61,700 nucleotides of DNA from Pseudomonas sp. 21 (GCF_000955805.1 NZ_JYOA01000014.1:1-61700), one strand, 5' to 3'; shown: positions 47,917-57,778, counted from the stretch's first letter. The notes: generated from the sequence alone by a model not told the origin. Translations and numbers: made by a program.

Positions 47917-47994
47917 TGTAGGAGCGAGCTTGCTCGCGAACCCGCTGGACACCCAAGGTGCCAGGCCAGGTTCGCGAGCAAGCTCGCTCCTACA
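47917..47994. repeat. Paired REP elements (inverted)
   Basis: Perfect 26-base inverted arms at 47917-47942 and 47969-47994, identical in sequence to the pair at 43,107. Lies between the convergent ubiA and the small secreted-protein gene. Confidence 0.95.
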
Positions 47995-48001
47995 AACCGC
48001 T

Positions 48002-48367
48002 TTACGGCTTGGCCATGTGCCAGACGCCCATCTTGCCTTCACCGGTCATGTCGCCAGCCTTCTTGTCCTGCACGAAGGTGTACAGCGGCTTGCCCTTGTA
48101 GGCCCACTGGGCGCTGCCGTCGTCACGCTTGATCAGCGTCCAGTCACCCATGGCGCTGTCATCCGCAACGGCCATCAGCGGAGGCCAGTTCTGCGCGCAG
48201 CCGCCGTTGCACATCGACTTGCCGCCGCTGTCCTTGTCGAAGGTGTAGAGCGTCATGCCCTTGGCATCGACCAGCATGCCGTTCTTCTCCATGCCGGGGC
48301 CGGCGGCCAGGGCAGACATCGCGGGCAGCATCAGGCCCAGTGCCAGGGCCGGGAATAGCAGTTTCAT
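48002..48367 (-). CDS. Secreted lipoprotein_15-like repeat protein (COG4315 type)
   Basis: A 121-residue exported protein. Signal peptide MKLLFPALALGLMLPAMSALAA. The mature part contains two copies of the pattern (G-x-x-L-Y-T-F-x-x-D): GMTLYTFDKDSGGKSMCNGGC and GKPLYTFVQDKKAGDMTG, the COG4315 repeat. CNGGCAQNWPPL holds a Cys pair. ATG at 48367 with GGAGA upstream. Function unknown. It is divergent from phoB. Confidence 0.75.
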   Translation of the reverse strand: MKLLFPALALGLMLPAMSALAAGPGMEKNGMLVDAKGMTLYTFDKDSGGKSMCNGGCAQNWPPLMAVADDSAMGDWTLIKRDDGSAQWAYKGKPLYTFVQDKKAGDMTGEGKMGVWHMAKP

Positions 48368-48613
48368 AACGCTTCTCCTCTGGTGAGGTGGAAACGGCGC
48401 GAGCATCGACGCAAAGGCGGCGGGATTGCAGGCAGGGCCGGCCAGGGCGACGTCGTCAACGCACTCACTACCGTCATCGCAAGACTCCGGCAGGCTCTCT
48501 GCCGGGCACACCGCCGACCGGGCCGGTGGGTTCCGCTTGTGCCGCGCGGTAAACGCGTGGCGACCCAGTGAGCATAGACGAGCGCTCTGGCACGAGGCTC
48601 AGCTACCATCGCG

Positions 48614-48647
48614 GTGTCACATTCATGAAATATTTCCGTTATCTAAT
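48614..48647 (+). promoter_or_regulatory. Degenerate Pho box and -10 upstream of phoB
   Basis: GTGTCAC-ATTC-ATGAAAT (48614-48631) has the 7-4-7 spacing of a Pho box, matching CTGTCAT at 5/7 and 4/7. A good -10 TCTAAT (48642-48647) follows at exactly 10 bases, the standard Pho promoter spacing. PhoB autoregulation makes this plausible. The rest of the 312-bp gap (48,368-48,679) shows nothing clear. Confidence 0.5.
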
Positions 48648-48679
48648 GCGGCGCATTACAGAAATTCTGAGGCCTCAGC

Positions 48680-49369
48680 ATGGTTGGCAAGACAATCCTC
48701 ATCGTCGATGACGAAGCTCCGATCCGGGAAATGATCGCCGTGGCCCTGGAGATGGCCGGCTACGAGTGCCTGGAGGCGGACAGCGCCCAGCAGGCACACG
48801 CGGTGATCGTCGACCGCAAGCCGGACCTGATCCTGCTCGACTGGATGCTTCCGGGCACCTCCGGCATCGAACTGGCCCGCCGCCTCAAGCGCGACGAGCT
48901 GACCTCGGCCATTCCGATCATCATGCTCACCGCCAAGGGCGAAGAGGACAACAAGATCCAGGGTCTGGAAGTCGGCGCGGATGACTACATCACCAAGCCC
49001 TTCTCCCCGCGCGAACTGGTTGCCCGCCTGAAGGCCGTGCTGCGCCGCACCGGCGCCGGCGACAGCGAGACGCCGATCGAAGTCGGCGGCCTGATGCTCG
49101 ACCCGATCAGCCACCGCGTGACCATCGACGGCAAGCCCGCCGATATGGGCCCGACCGAATACCGTCTGCTGCAGTTCTTCATGACCCACCAGGAGCGCGC
49201 CTATACCCGCGGCCAGCTGCTGGACCAGGTCTGGGGTGGCAACGTCTACGTCGAGGAGCGCACCGTCGACGTGCATATCCGCCGTCTGCGCAAGGCCCTG
49301 GGCGAGGTCTACGAAAATCTGGTTCAGACCGTGCGCGGCACCGGGTATCGTTTCTCGACCAAAAGCTGA
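48680..49369 (+). CDS. phoB: Phosphate regulon response regulator PhoB
   Basis: A 229-residue OmpR-class regulator. Receiver domain with acidic pocket D10-D11, phosphorylated Asp54 (ILLDWMLPG) and Lys in [10 protein letters not shown]; winged-helix DNA-binding domain at about 130-228 ([46 protein letters not shown]). It binds Pho boxes when phosphate is scarce. Followed by phoR after 42 bases. Confidence 0.97.
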   Translation: MVGKTILIVDDEAPIREMIAVALEMAGYECLEADSAQQAHAVIVDRKPDLILLDWMLPGTSGIELARRLKRDELTSAIPIIMLTAKGEEDNKIQGLEVGADDYITKPFSPRELVARLKAVLRRTGAGDSETPIEVGGLMLDPISHRVTIDGKPADMGPTEYRLLQFFMTHQERAYTRGQLLDQVWGGNVYVEERTVDVHIRRLRKALGEVYENLVQTVRGTGYRFSTKS

Positions 49370-49411
49370 TCGAGTCGACACCGACTCGCCGGGCACAAGG
49401 AACGGAATTTC

Positions 49412-50716
49412 GTGACCCAGAACTGGAGTGGCGTGCTGATACGCCACCTGCTGCTAGTCGTAGCCGCCGGCGCGCTGCTCGGCCTGATCACCGGCCAGTA
49501 CGGCTGGGCCATCGCCGTGGCGCTGGCCGCCTACCTCGGCTGGTCGACCTGGCAGCTGCTGCGCCTGCACAAGTGGCTGAAGAACCACCAGCCCGATGAA
49601 GCTCCGCCCGATGGCTACGGCCTGTGGGGCGAGGTGTTCGACAGCATCTACCACCTGCAGCGGCGCAACCAGCGCGCCCGCGGGCGCCTGCAGGCAGTGA
49701 TCGACCGCATGCAGGAATCCACCGCGGCGCTGCGCGACGGCATGATCCTGCTGGACCGCGACGGTAACCTGGAGTGGTGGAACCAGTCCGCCGAGCGCCT
49801 GCTGGGCCTCAAGAGCCCGCAGGACGGCGGCCAGCCAGTGACCAACCTGGTTCGCCATCCGCGCTTCAAGGAATACTTCGAGGGCGAGGACTACCGCGAG
49901 CCGCTGGAGCTCTCTTCGCCGATCAACGACAACCTGCGCCTGCAGTTCCACATCACCCTCTACGGCGCCGGCGAGCACCTGATGCTGGTGCGCGACGTGA
50001 CCCGCGTCCACCAGCTGGAACAGATGCGCAAGGACTTCGTCGCCAACGTCTCCCACGAGTTGCGCACGCCATTGACGGTGATCGCCGGCTACCTGGAGAC
50101 GCTGCTCGACAACGTCGAGGACGTGAACCCGCGCTGGACCCGCGCGCTGCAGCAGATGCAGCAGCAGGCCGGGCGCATGCAGAACCTGCTCAACGACCTG
50201 CTCCTGCTGGCCAAGCTGGAAGCCACCGATTACCCCGCGGACAACAAGCCGGTGGCGGTGGACCTGATGCTGCTGTCGATCCGCAACGACGCCCAGGCGC
50301 TGTCCGGCGCGCGCAACCATCGCATCAGCCTGGAAGCCGATTCGAAGGTGAAACTCAAGGGCAGCGAGGCAGAACTGCGCAGCGCCTTCTCCAACCTGGT
50401 GTTCAACGCCGTGAAGTACACCCCCGACGAAGGCGAGATCCGCATCCGCTGGTGGGGCGACGAACAGGGCGCGCACCTGGCCGTGCAGGACAGCGGCATC
50501 GGCATCGATCCCAAGCACCTGCCGCGCCTGACCGAGCGCTTCTACCGCGTCGACTCCAGCCGCAACGCCAGCACCGGCGGCACCGGCCTGGGCCTGGCCA
50601 TCGTCAAGCACGTCCTGCTGCGCCATCGCAGCACCCTGGACATCAGCAGCGTCCCGGGCAAGGGCAGCAGCTTCACCTGCCACTTCCCGCCGCAACAGGT
50701 CGAGAGCCGCGCATAG
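49412..50716 (+). CDS. phoR: Phosphate regulon sensor kinase PhoR
   Basis: A 434-residue histidine kinase. Membrane segments at about 10-46 (RHLLLVVAAGALLGLITGQYGWAIAVALAAYLG), then a PAS-like region, His215 in ANVSHELRTPL, and HATPase motifs ending TGGTGLGLAIVKHVLLRH. Start is GTG at 49412. There is no large periplasmic sensor, as in E. coli PhoR, consistent with signalling through Pst/PhoU. Confidence 0.96.
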   Translation: MTQNWSGVLIRHLLLVVAAGALLGLITGQYGWAIAVALAAYLGWSTWQLLRLHKWLKNHQPDEAPPDGYGLWGEVFDSIYHLQRRNQRARGRLQAVIDRMQESTAALRDGMILLDRDGNLEWWNQSAERLLGLKSPQDGGQPVTNLVRHPRFKEYFEGEDYREPLELSSPINDNLRLQFHITLYGAGEHLMLVRDVTRVHQLEQMRKDFVANVSHELRTPLTVIAGYLETLLDNVEDVNPRWTRALQQMQQQAGRMQNLLNDLLLLAKLEATDYPADNKPVAVDLMLLSIRNDAQALSGARNHRISLEADSKVKLKGSEAELRSAFSNLVFNAVKYTPDEGEIRIRWWGDEQGAHLAVQDSGIGIDPKHLPRLTERFYRVDSSRNASTGGTGLGLAIVKHVLLRHRSTLDISSVPGKGSSFTCHFPPQQVESRA

Positions 50717-50808
50717 CAGGCCTCCACTTCGGCTCTTGCATGAGCGGGCTTGCCAGCCGGGCCCGCTGAACCGCATTCTTGTCCGTCCATTTGCAAACCA
50801 ACAGAACC

Positions 50809-52149
50809 ATGGACCCTTCCCCTAGTAGCAACTTCCTCACTTATTTCGCCGATTTCGGCCTGATCCTGTTCGCCCTGTTCCTCGTCGTGCTCAACGGCTT
50901 CTTCGTCGCCGCCGAGTTCGCCATGGTCAAGCTGCGCTCCACCCGTGTGGAGACCATCGCCAACCAGCACGGCTGGCGCGGCACCATCCTGCGCAAGGTG
51001 CACAACCAGCTCGACGCCTATCTTTCCGCCTGCCAGCTGGGCATCACCCTCGCATCGCTGGGCCTGGGCTGGGTCGGCGAGCCGGCCTTCGCCGAGCTGC
51101 TGGAGCCGCTGCTGGCCGCGATTGGCGTGCACTCCGAGGAAGTCATCCGCGGCGTGTCGTTCTTCACCGCGTTCTTCATCATTTCCTATCTGCACATCGT
51201 GGTCGGCGAGCTCGCGCCCAAGTCCTGGGCGATCCGCAAGCCGGAGCTGCTGTCGCTGTGGACCGCGGTGCCGCTCTATCTCTTCTACTGGGCCATGTAC
51301 CCGGCCATCTGGCTGCTCAACGCCAGTGCCAACGCCATCCTCAAGATCGCCGGGCAAGGAGAGCCGGGGCCGCGCCACGAGCACCACTACAGCCGCGACG
51401 AGCTCAAGCTGATCCTGCACTCCAGCCGTGCCCATGACCCCAGTGACCAGGGCATGCGCGTGCTGGCTTCGGCGGTGGAGCTGGGCGAGCTGGAAGTCGC
51501 CGACTGGGCCAACTCCCGCGAGGACCTGGTCTACCTCGAGCGCACGGCGCCGCTGGATGACATCCTCGCCACCATTCGCCGCCACAAGTACAGCCGCTAC
51601 CCGGTGTACGACAGCGAGAAGAACGAGTTCATCGGCCTGTTGCACATCAAGGACCTGCTGCTGGCCCTGGCCACGCTGGACAGCCTGCCGGAGTCCTTCG
51701 ATCTCGACGAGCTGACCCACCCGCTGGAAATGGTCACCAAGCACCTACCGCTGGCGCGTCTGCTGGAGCAGTTCCGCCAGGGCGGCTCGCACTTCGCGCT
51801 GGTGGAGGAAGCCGACCACAAGGTGGTCGGCTACCTGACCATGGAGGACGTGCTGGAAGTGCTGGTGGGCGATATCCAGGACGAGCACCGCAAGGCCGAG
51901 CGCGGCATCGTCGCCTACCAGCCCGGCAAGCTGCTGGTGCGTGGCGATACCCCGCTGTTCAAGCTGGAGCGCCTGCTGGGCATCGACCTGGATCACATCG
52001 AGGCCGACACCCTCGCCGGCCTGGTCTACGACACGCTCAAGCGCGTGCCGGAGGAAGAGGAAGTCCTGGATACCGAAGGCCTGCGCATCATCGTGAAGAA
52101 GATGAAAGGCCCGAAGATCGTCCTCGCCAAGGTGGTCAAGCTCGACTGA
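50809..52149 (+). CDS. CorC/HlyC-type CBS-pair membrane protein
   Basis: A 446-residue protein: DUF21 membrane domain with about four hydrophobic segments (from FGLILFALFLVVLNGFFVAAEFAMVKLRS), a tandem CBS domain (about 210-335) and a C-terminal CorC_HlyC domain (about 350-440). The group includes Mg/Co efflux and hemolysin-like proteins. The transport role here is unproven. I chose the ATG at 50809 over an upstream TTG at 50779. Confidence 0.8.
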   Translation: MDPSPSSNFLTYFADFGLILFALFLVVLNGFFVAAEFAMVKLRSTRVETIANQHGWRGTILRKVHNQLDAYLSACQLGITLASLGLGWVGEPAFAELLEPLLAAIGVHSEEVIRGVSFFTAFFIISYLHIVVGELAPKSWAIRKPELLSLWTAVPLYLFYWAMYPAIWLLNASANAILKIAGQGEPGPRHEHHYSRDELKLILHSSRAHDPSDQGMRVLASAVELGELEVADWANSREDLVYLERTAPLDDILATIRRHKYSRYPVYDSEKNEFIGLLHIKDLLLALATLDSLPESFDLDELTHPLEMVTKHLPLARLLEQFRQGGSHFALVEEADHKVVGYLTMEDVLEVLVGDIQDEHRKAERGIVAYQPGKLLVRGDTPLFKLERLLGIDLDHIEADTLAGLVYDTLKRVPEEEEVLDTEGLRIIVKKMKGPKIVLAKVVKLD

Positions 52150-52167
52150 GCCTGTTGCCCCTGAATG

Positions 52168-52195
52168 AAAAAGGCTGCCCTCGGGCAGCCTTTTT
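52168..52195 (+). terminator. Intrinsic terminator after the CorC-like gene
   Basis: AAAAAGGCTGCCC, loop TC, GGGCAGCCTTTTT. Strong hairpin, 19 bases past the stop. Confidence 0.85.
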
Positions 52196-52207
52196 CTTTG
52201 GCTCTTC

Positions 52208-52285
52208 GTAGGAGCGAGCTTGCTCGCGAACAGTGCTTGACGATGCGCCGGAGCCGGGCGGGTTCGCGAGCAAGCTCGCTCCTGC
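52208..52285. repeat. Paired REP elements (inverted)
   Basis: Arms 52208-52231 and 52262-52285, GTAGGAGCGAGCTTGCTCGC type, with one mismatch. Between the convergent CorC-like and M23 genes. Confidence 0.93.
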
Positions 52286-52303
52286 ACGGACGCCGCGCTG
52301 AAC

Positions 52304-53203
52304 TCAGTGCTCCCGGACCACCGCGAAATTCGGCAGCGTATCCACCGGCTGGGAGAAGTCGTAGGGGATCGAGACCAGGTCCAGGCCGACGTTGCGTTGC
52401 ACCACGAAGTGCAGGTGCGGGCCGCTGCTGTTGCCGGTGTTGCCCGACTGCGCCAGCGGCGTGCCGGTGCCGACGCGCTGGCCCTCGTGCACCAGCACCG
52501 AGCCGCGCATCAGGTGCAGGTACACCCCCATGGTGCCGTCGTCGTGCAGGACCCGCACGAAGTTGCCGGAGGGATTCTTGCCCCGCCCGCTCTGGCCGTT
52601 CTCGATCTTCACCACAGTGCCGCCGCGAGCCGCGATGATCGGCGTGCCCACCGGCATGGCGATGTCCATGGCGTAGCGACCCTTGGGCGTGAAGTGGCTG
52701 TAGCGGCCGTTGGCGCCCTGGGTCAGACGGAACGGCCCCCCCACCCAGGGCAAGGCGTACTGGTAGGACAAGGGCGTCGGGCGCGGATCACCCAGCGCGT
52801 AGCGCAGCTTGGGCTTGTAGCGCAACGGCTTGGCGGGGTCGAGCGGGGCCAGGGTAGCGAGGCGGATCGAGCTGCGCGGCGCCAGCACCCAGCGGATCGG
52901 CCGCTCCGGCGCGCCCACGGCATTCTGTACGCCGGTCACGCTCAGCTCGACTTCCACGGGCGCATACAGGTCGTTGCGCACCTGCAGCGTCTCACCGCCG
53001 GCGTGCTTCCTGGTCTCCAGCTTCACCTGTTCTTCCAGGTGCTCGACCATGCGGTCGCGGAAAACGAAGACAGCCGCACCCGCCACGGCCTTGTCCGTGT
53101 AGGTGACCACGCCGTTGGCGTCGGTGTACTTGTAGATGGTCACGGCCGAAGCCGTCCCGGAAGCGGCCAATAGACCACACAGGAGGATACTGCGCCCTAG
53201 CAT
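52304..53203 (-). CDS. M23 family metallopeptidase with DUF4124 domain
   Basis: A 299-residue exported protein. Signal peptide at residues 1-20 (MLGRSILLCGLLAASGTASA), DUF4124 segment ITYKYTDANGVVTYTD-like at about 22-38, then an M23/LysM-type peptidase with zinc ligands His170 and Asp180 (SHFTPKGRYAMD) and His265 in PHLHF. Likely a peptidoglycan endopeptidase or an EnvC/NlpD-like amidase activator. A 10-bp hairpin (53,225-53,254) lies upstream. Catalytic residues appear complete. Confidence 0.82.
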   Translation of the reverse strand: MLGRSILLCGLLAASGTASAVTIYKYTDANGVVTYTDKAVAGAAVFVFRDRMVEHLEEQVKLETRKHAGGETLQVRNDLYAPVEVELSVTGVQNAVGAPERPIRWVLAPRSSIRLATLAPLDPAKPLRYKPKLRYALGDPRPTPLSYQYALPWVGGPFRLTQGANGRYSHFTPKGRYAMDIAMPVGTPIIAARGGTVVKIENGQSGRGKNPSGNFVRVLHDDGTMGVYLHLMRGSVLVHEGQRVGTGTPLAQSGNTGNSSGPHLHFVVQRNVGLDLVSIPYDFSQPVDTLPNFAVVREH

Positions 53204-53224
53204 GTCGACTCTGGTTATAGGTAT

Positions 53225-53254
53225 GGCGACGCTGGCAAGACTAGCAGCGTCGCC
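53225..53254. other. Hairpin between the response regulator and M23 genes
   Basis: GGCGACGCTG and CAGCGTCGCC form a perfect 10-bp stem across a 10-base loop. It may end the response-regulator transcript or shape the M23 leader; there is no T run. Confidence 0.5.
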
Positions 53255-53326
53255 CCTGCGTCGCGACCTGCCGCCGGTCGGCCTGTGAAGCAGTACTACC
53301 CACCGGTCGGCCCATTTGTAACCGGA

Positions 53327-54226
53327 TCAGGCTCCGGGCACGTAATGCTTCTGGGTGCTGCCGCGGGCGATCAGGCGCGACAGGTAGTCGAGCTTCTGTG
53401 GATCACGGTCGACGAAGCGGAAAGTCAGTTGCAGCCATTCGCTATCCGGCTTGGGCTCCAGCGCCGCCACGGCATGCAGGTAGCCGTTGAGGCGAGCGAC
53501 ATCGCTGTCTTCTTCCAGGTCGAGCACGGCGCTTTCCAGTACCTGCGGCAGCGGCGTTCCGCGCTTCACCACCAGCAGCGCTTCCTTGAGGCTGAGCGCC
53601 TTGATCACACAGGGCAGGTTCGCCGAAGGCAGGCGCAGTTGCCCCTGCTGGCCCTTGGCGCCGCTACGCGCGGCCGGAGCGGCGCCCGCCGGTGCCGCAG
53701 CAGCCGGAGCGGCGCGAGGTGCTGGGGATGTTGCCGCCGGGCGCACGACTTCGGCCTTGCCACCGGTAAGGGCGGCCAGGGAGTCGTTGGGCATGGAGCC
53801 GACCAGACTGCGCTGCGGTGCCTGCGCCGCGAGGGCTTCCAGCTTGCCGGCACGCGACAGCGCCTTCTTCACCTTGCTCACCAGCTGGTCGTTGGAGAAC
53901 GGCTTGCCGATGAAGTCGGAGACGCCGGCCTGGATGGCCTGCACCACGTTGTCCTTGTCGCCGCGGCTGGTGACCATGATGAAGGGCGTGGTCTTCAGGC
54001 TGTCCTGCTCGCGGCACCAGGTGAGCAGCTCGATGCCCGACAGCTCGGGCATTTCCCAGTCGCAGAGGATCAGGTCCACGGCCTGGCGTGCGAGGAATTG
54101 CTGCGCCTTGCGGCCGTTGACCGCTTCTTCGATCTGCAGACCGGGGAAATGGTCCCGCAGTCCCTTCTTCACCAGGTCACGGATGAACGGAGCGTCATCC
54201 ACCACCAGCACACTGACCTTGCCCAT
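53327..54226 (-). CDS. Response regulator with unrecognised output domain
   Basis: A 299-residue protein: receiver domain at about 1-125 with D10, D11 and phospho-acceptor Asp56 (LILCDWEMPELSG), then a low-complexity Pro/Ala linker (about 145-200), and a C-terminal domain of about 90 residues (LPCVIKALSLKEALLVVKRGTPLPQVLESAVLDLEED) that I cannot name, perhaps PilZ-like. No DNA-binding motif is visible. ATG at 54226, with GGGAG 6 bases upstream. Lies beside phoU, so phosphate-linked signalling is possible but unshown. Confidence 0.75.
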   Translation of the reverse strand: MGKVSVLVVDDAPFIRDLVKKGLRDHFPGLQIEEAVNGRKAQQFLARQAVDLILCDWEMPELSGIELLTWCREQDSLKTTPFIMVTSRGDKDNVVQAIQAGVSDFIGKPFSNDQLVSKVKKALSRAGKLEALAAQAPQRSLVGSMPNDSLAALTGGKAEVVRPAATSPAPRAAPAAAAPAGAAPAARSGAKGQQGQLRLPSANLPCVIKALSLKEALLVVKRGTPLPQVLESAVLDLEEDSDVARLNGYLHAVAALEPKPDSEWLQLTFRFVDRDPQKLDYLSRLIARGSTQKHYVPGA

Positions 54227-54312
54227 CGGCATCTCCCGAAAACGATAGGGCGAAGGATAGCCTTGCCGGGTGGCTACATGCCATTGGTGAGGGACCGCCC
54301 GGCCATAAAATG

Positions 54313-54340
54313 ACGAACCCGGCGCGCGGGCCGGGTTCGT
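54313..54340 (-). terminator. Hairpin after phoU
   Basis: ACGAACCCGG and CCGGGTTCGT pair across 8 bases; the minus-strand transcript continues CATTTTATGG. Lies 20 bases past the phoU stop. Likely end of the pst-phoU operon. Confidence 0.65.
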
Positions 54341-54359
54341 TCTGGTACGGGCGTCTGGC

Positions 54360-55103
54360 TTATTCGGCCTTGTCGGCCTTGCCAGCGGTGCCCTGCACTT
54401 CTTCCTTCATGCGGGTCAGGCCGATGTGGCGGACATCGGTGCCGCGCACCAGGTAGATCACCAGTTCGGCGATGTTGCGCGCGTGGTCGCCGATGCGCTC
54501 CAGCGAGCGCAGGGCCCAGATGACGTTGAGCACGCGGGAGATCGCCCGCGGGTCTTCCATCATGTAGGTGACCAGCTCGCGCAGGGCGGTCTTGTATTCG
54601 CGGTCGACGGTCTTGTCGTACTGCGCCACCGACAGCGCGAGGTCGGCGTCGAAGCGGGCGAAGGCGTCCAGCGCCTCCTGCACCATCTTGCGCACCTGGT
54701 TGCCGATGTGACGCACCTCGACATAGCCGCGCGGCGACTCGCCTTCCTCGCACAGCTGGATGGCGCGGCGGGCGATCTTCGAGGCTTCGTCACCGATGCG
54801 CTCGAGGTCGATCACCGACTTGGAGATGCTGATGATCAGGCGCAGGTCGGAGGCAGCCGGCTGGCGGCGGGCGAGGATGCGCAGGCATTCCTCGTCGATG
54901 TTGCGCTCCATCTGGTTGATCTGGTCGTCGATCTCGCGCACCTGCTGGGCGAGACCGGAGTCAGCGTCGATCAGCGCGTTGACGGCGTCGTTGACCTGCT
55001 TCTCCACCAGGCCGCCCATGGCCAGCAGATGGCTGCGCACATCTTCCAGCTCGGCGTTGAACTGCTGCGAGATGTGGTGGGTGAGGCTTTCTTTGTTGAT
55101 CAT
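54360..55103 (-). CDS. phoU: Phosphate signalling protein PhoU
   Basis: A 247-residue protein of two similar three-helix halves, each with the E(D)xxxD metal-binding type pattern (RIGDEASKIARRA and RIGDHARNIAELV). PhoU relays transporter state to PhoR so that PhoB is silenced when phosphate is plentiful. Last gene of pstC-pstA-pstB-phoU, 85 bases after pstB. Confidence 0.96.
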   Translation of the reverse strand: MINKESLTHHISQQFNAELEDVRSHLLAMGGLVEKQVNDAVNALIDADSGLAQQVREIDDQINQMERNIDEECLRILARRQPAASDLRLIISISKSVIDLERIGDEASKIARRAIQLCEEGESPRGYVEVRHIGNQVRKMVQEALDAFARFDADLALSVAQYDKTVDREYKTALRELVTYMMEDPRAISRVLNVIWALRSLERIGDHARNIAELVIYLVRGTDVRHIGLTRMKEEVQGTAGKADKAE

Positions 55104-55188
55104 GTTCGCTCCGCGAAAGCCGCAGGCTCCGGGCCGCTGGCTTGTGATGTTCTCCGGGAAGTTCTACCGCGCACGCAATACCGCGAAA

Positions 55189-56025
55189 CTAGCCGTAGCG
55201 ACCGGTGATGTAGTCTTCCGTCTGCTTCTTGGCCGGGTTGGTGAACAGGGTATCGGTATCGCCGAACTCGATCAGCTTGCCCATGTACATGAACGCCGTG
55301 TAGTCGGAGACGCGCGCGGCCTGCTGCATGTTGTGGGTCACGATGACGATGGTGAACTTGGATTTCAGCTCGTAGATCAGCTCTTCGATCTTCAGGGTGG
55401 AGATCGGGTCCAGTGCCGAGCAGGGTTCGTCGAGCAGCAGGACTTCCGGCTCCACGGCGATGGTGCGGGCAATGACCAGGCGCTGCTGCTGGCCACCGGA
55501 GAGGCCGAGGGCGGATTCGTGCAGGCGATCCTTCACCTCGTCCCACAGAGCGGCGCCCTTGAGGGCCCACTCGACGGCTTCGTCGAGCACGCGCTTCTTG
55601 TTGATGCCCTGGATGCGCAGGCCGTAGACCACGTTCTCGTAGATGCTCTTGGGGAACGGGTTGGGCTTCTGGAACACCATGCCGACGCGGCGACGCAGCT
55701 CGGCGACGTCGACGTTCTTGGCAAAGATGTTGTGGCTGTCCAGGAGGATCTCGCCCTTCACGTTGCAACCGTCGACCAGGTCGTTCATGCGGTTGAAGCA
55801 ACGCAGCAGGGTGGACTTGCCGCAGCCGGACGGGCCGATGAAGGCGGTCACGCGCTGCTTGGGGATGTTCATGCTGACGTCGAACAGTGCCTGCTTCTCG
55901 CCATAGAACAGGCTCAGGCCGGGCACTTCGAGGGCGACGGTCTCGCTTTCCAGGTTCATGCCCTGGCGGTCGCCGCGGCCGAGCGCGCCGATGTCGATGC
56001 CGTGGGATGCGGTTTCATGTTGCAT
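55189..56025 (-). CDS. pstB: Phosphate ABC transporter ATPase PstB
   Basis: A 278-residue ATPase with Walker [10 protein letters not shown], signature LSGGQQQRL and Walker [14 protein letters not shown]. Powers phosphate uptake through PstC-PstA. The family start is nearer [10 protein letters not shown] or later, but the ATG at 56025 has an in-frame, well-placed ribosome binding site; N-terminal exact length is uncertain. Confidence 0.95.
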   Translation of the reverse strand: MQHETASHGIDIGALGRGDRQGMNLESETVALEVPGLSLFYGEKQALFDVSMNIPKQRVTAFIGPSGCGKSTLLRCFNRMNDLVDGCNVKGEILLDSHNIFAKNVDVAELRRRVGMVFQKPNPFPKSIYENVVYGLRIQGINKKRVLDEAVEWALKGAALWDEVKDRLHESALGLSGGQQQRLVIARTIAVEPEVLLLDEPCSALDPISTLKIEELIYELKSKFTIVIVTHNMQQAARVSDYTAFMYMGKLIEFGDTDTLFTNPAKKQTEDYITGRYG

Positions 56026-56077
56026 GTTCAGTCTCCTTGGGAGGCTTGGCGGCGGGCACAGCCCGCCGCCTGCAGAA

Positions 56078-57754
56078 TCAGTTTTCCAGCGCCTTGTACT
56101 TTTCGCGCAGGCGGTTACGAATGGCGATGGCCGAGAAGTTCAGCAGGGCGATCACCATCACCAGCAGCAGCGCGGTGGCGTACACCAGCGGGCGCGCGGC
56201 CTCGACGTTCGGGCTCTGGAAGCCGACGTCATAGATGTGGAAGCCCAGGTGCATGATCTTCTGGTCCAGGTGCACGTACGGGTAGTTGCCGTCCACCGGC
56301 AGCGCCGGAGCCAGCTTCACCACGCCCACCAGCATCAGCGGCGCCACTTCGCCGGCGGCACGGGCCACGGCGAGGATCAGGCCGGTCATCATCGCCGGGC
56401 TGGCCATCGGCAGGACCACTTTCCACAGGGTCTCGGCCTTGGTCGCGCCCAGGGCAAGGGAGCCTTCACGGGTGGCCCGCGGGATGCGTGCCAGGCCTTC
56501 CTCGGTGGCCACGATCACCACCGGCACCGCGAGGATGGCCAGGGTCAGCGAGGCCCAGAACAGCCCCGGCGTGCCGAAGGTCGGCGCCGGCAGGGCTTCG
56601 GGGAAGAACATCCGGTCGAGCGAGCCGCCCAGCACGTAGACGAAGAAGCCCAGGCCGAACACGCCGTAGACGATCGCCGGAACGCCTGCGAGGTTGTTCA
56701 CCGCGATGCGGATGATCCGGGTCAGCAGGCCCTGGCGAGCGTATTCGCGCAGGTAGACCGCGGCGATCACACCGAACGGGGTGACGATCACGGCCATCAC
56801 CAGGGTCATCATCACGGTGCCGAAGATGGCCGGGAAGATACCGCCCTCGGTGTTGGCTTCACGCGGGTCGTCGCTGAGGAATTCCCAGAGCTTCTTGAAG
56901 TAGAAGCTCAGCTTGGTGGCGACGCCCATCTGGTTGGGCTGGTAGGCGTGCACCAGCTTGCCGACGCTGATTTCGGTTTCCTTGCCGGTGGCATCGCGCA
57001 TGACGATGCTGTCGCGGTTGAACTCCTGGTGCAGCCCGTTGAGCTGCTCTTCCAGCACCTTGTACTGGGCGTTCAGCTCGGCGCGGCCGGCGGCGATATC
57101 GGCCTCGGCGGTGGCATCCAGCTTGTTGTTCAGCTGCAGGCCACGTTCCTTCAGGCGCAGGCGCTCCAGGCCATGGTTGATGCCGCCGATGTCTTTCTTT
57201 TCCAGCTGATACAGCTTGGTGTACAGCTCATCGACACGCTTGAGACGGGTCTGCAGCTCGGCCATGGCGGCCGGACCTTCGGCGACGACCTTGCCGTTTT
57301 CCTTCACGCTCAGCAGGTAGCCATAGAAGTTGCCCCACTCGCGGCGCTCCAGGGTCACCAGCTCGGCCGGGTGGCGACGGTCGGTCAGCCATTCGCCGAT
57401 CACCCAGGAGAAGTCGCTGCCGTAGAGGTCGCGGTTGCCCAGTTTGAGCAGTTCGCGGGTCATGAACTCCGGACCATTGTCCGGCACCGGCAGACCGGCG
57501 CCGCGCAGACGTTCGCGCGGCACCTGCTCGATCTGCACTTCTTCGCCGATCAGGGTCTTGGGTGCTTCACCGGGGACGGTGTAGGTCGCCTCGATCACGT
57601 CCGCCGGCCAGAAGTGGCCGAGACCGCGCACGGCGATCACGGCGAGCAGGCCGATGGTCATGATCACGGCGATGGACACTGCACCCGCGTTCATCCACAC
57701 CCAGGGAGAACCGCTGGCGAACCACGCTTTGACGGATTCCTGTTTCTGTTTCAC
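56078..57754 (-). CDS. pstA: Phosphate ABC transporter permease PstA, long form
   Basis: A 558-residue permease, nearly twice E. coli PstA (296). After a first TM (about 22-45) comes a periplasmic insertion of about 250 residues, including a charged coiled-coil stretch ([32 protein letters not shown]). The ABC permease core follows in the C-terminal half ([26 protein letters not shown], the EAA-type loop). The long form is typical of Pseudomonas. The role of the insertion is unknown. Confidence 0.93.
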   Translation of the reverse strand: MKQKQESVKAWFASGSPWVWMNAGAVSIAVIMTIGLLAVIAVRGLGHFWPADVIEATYTVPGEAPKTLIGEEVQIEQVPRERLRGAGLPVPDNGPEFMTRELLKLGNRDLYGSDFSWVIGEWLTDRRHPAELVTLERREWGNFYGYLLSVKENGKVVAEGPAAMAELQTRLKRVDELYTKLYQLEKKDIGGINHGLERLRLKERGLQLNNKLDATAEADIAAGRAELNAQYKVLEEQLNGLHQEFNRDSIVMRDATGKETEISVGKLVHAYQPNQMGVATKLSFYFKKLWEFLSDDPREANTEGGIFPAIFGTVMMTLVMAVIVTPFGVIAAVYLREYARQGLLTRIIRIAVNNLAGVPAIVYGVFGLGFFVYVLGGSLDRMFFPEALPAPTFGTPGLFWASLTLAILAVPVVIVATEEGLARIPRATREGSLALGATKAETLWKVVLPMASPAMMTGLILAVARAAGEVAPLMLVGVVKLAPALPVDGNYPYVHLDQKIMHLGFHIYDVGFQSPNVEAARPLVYATALLLVMVIALLNFSAIAIRNRLREKYKALEN

Positions 57755-57778
57755 GGAACTAGCCTCGTCGGGCGGCGC

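Noticed and set aside
43107-52285. REP pairs considered as a CRISPR array
   Set aside because: Copies are inverted pairs kilobases apart between convergent genes, not regularly spaced direct repeats.
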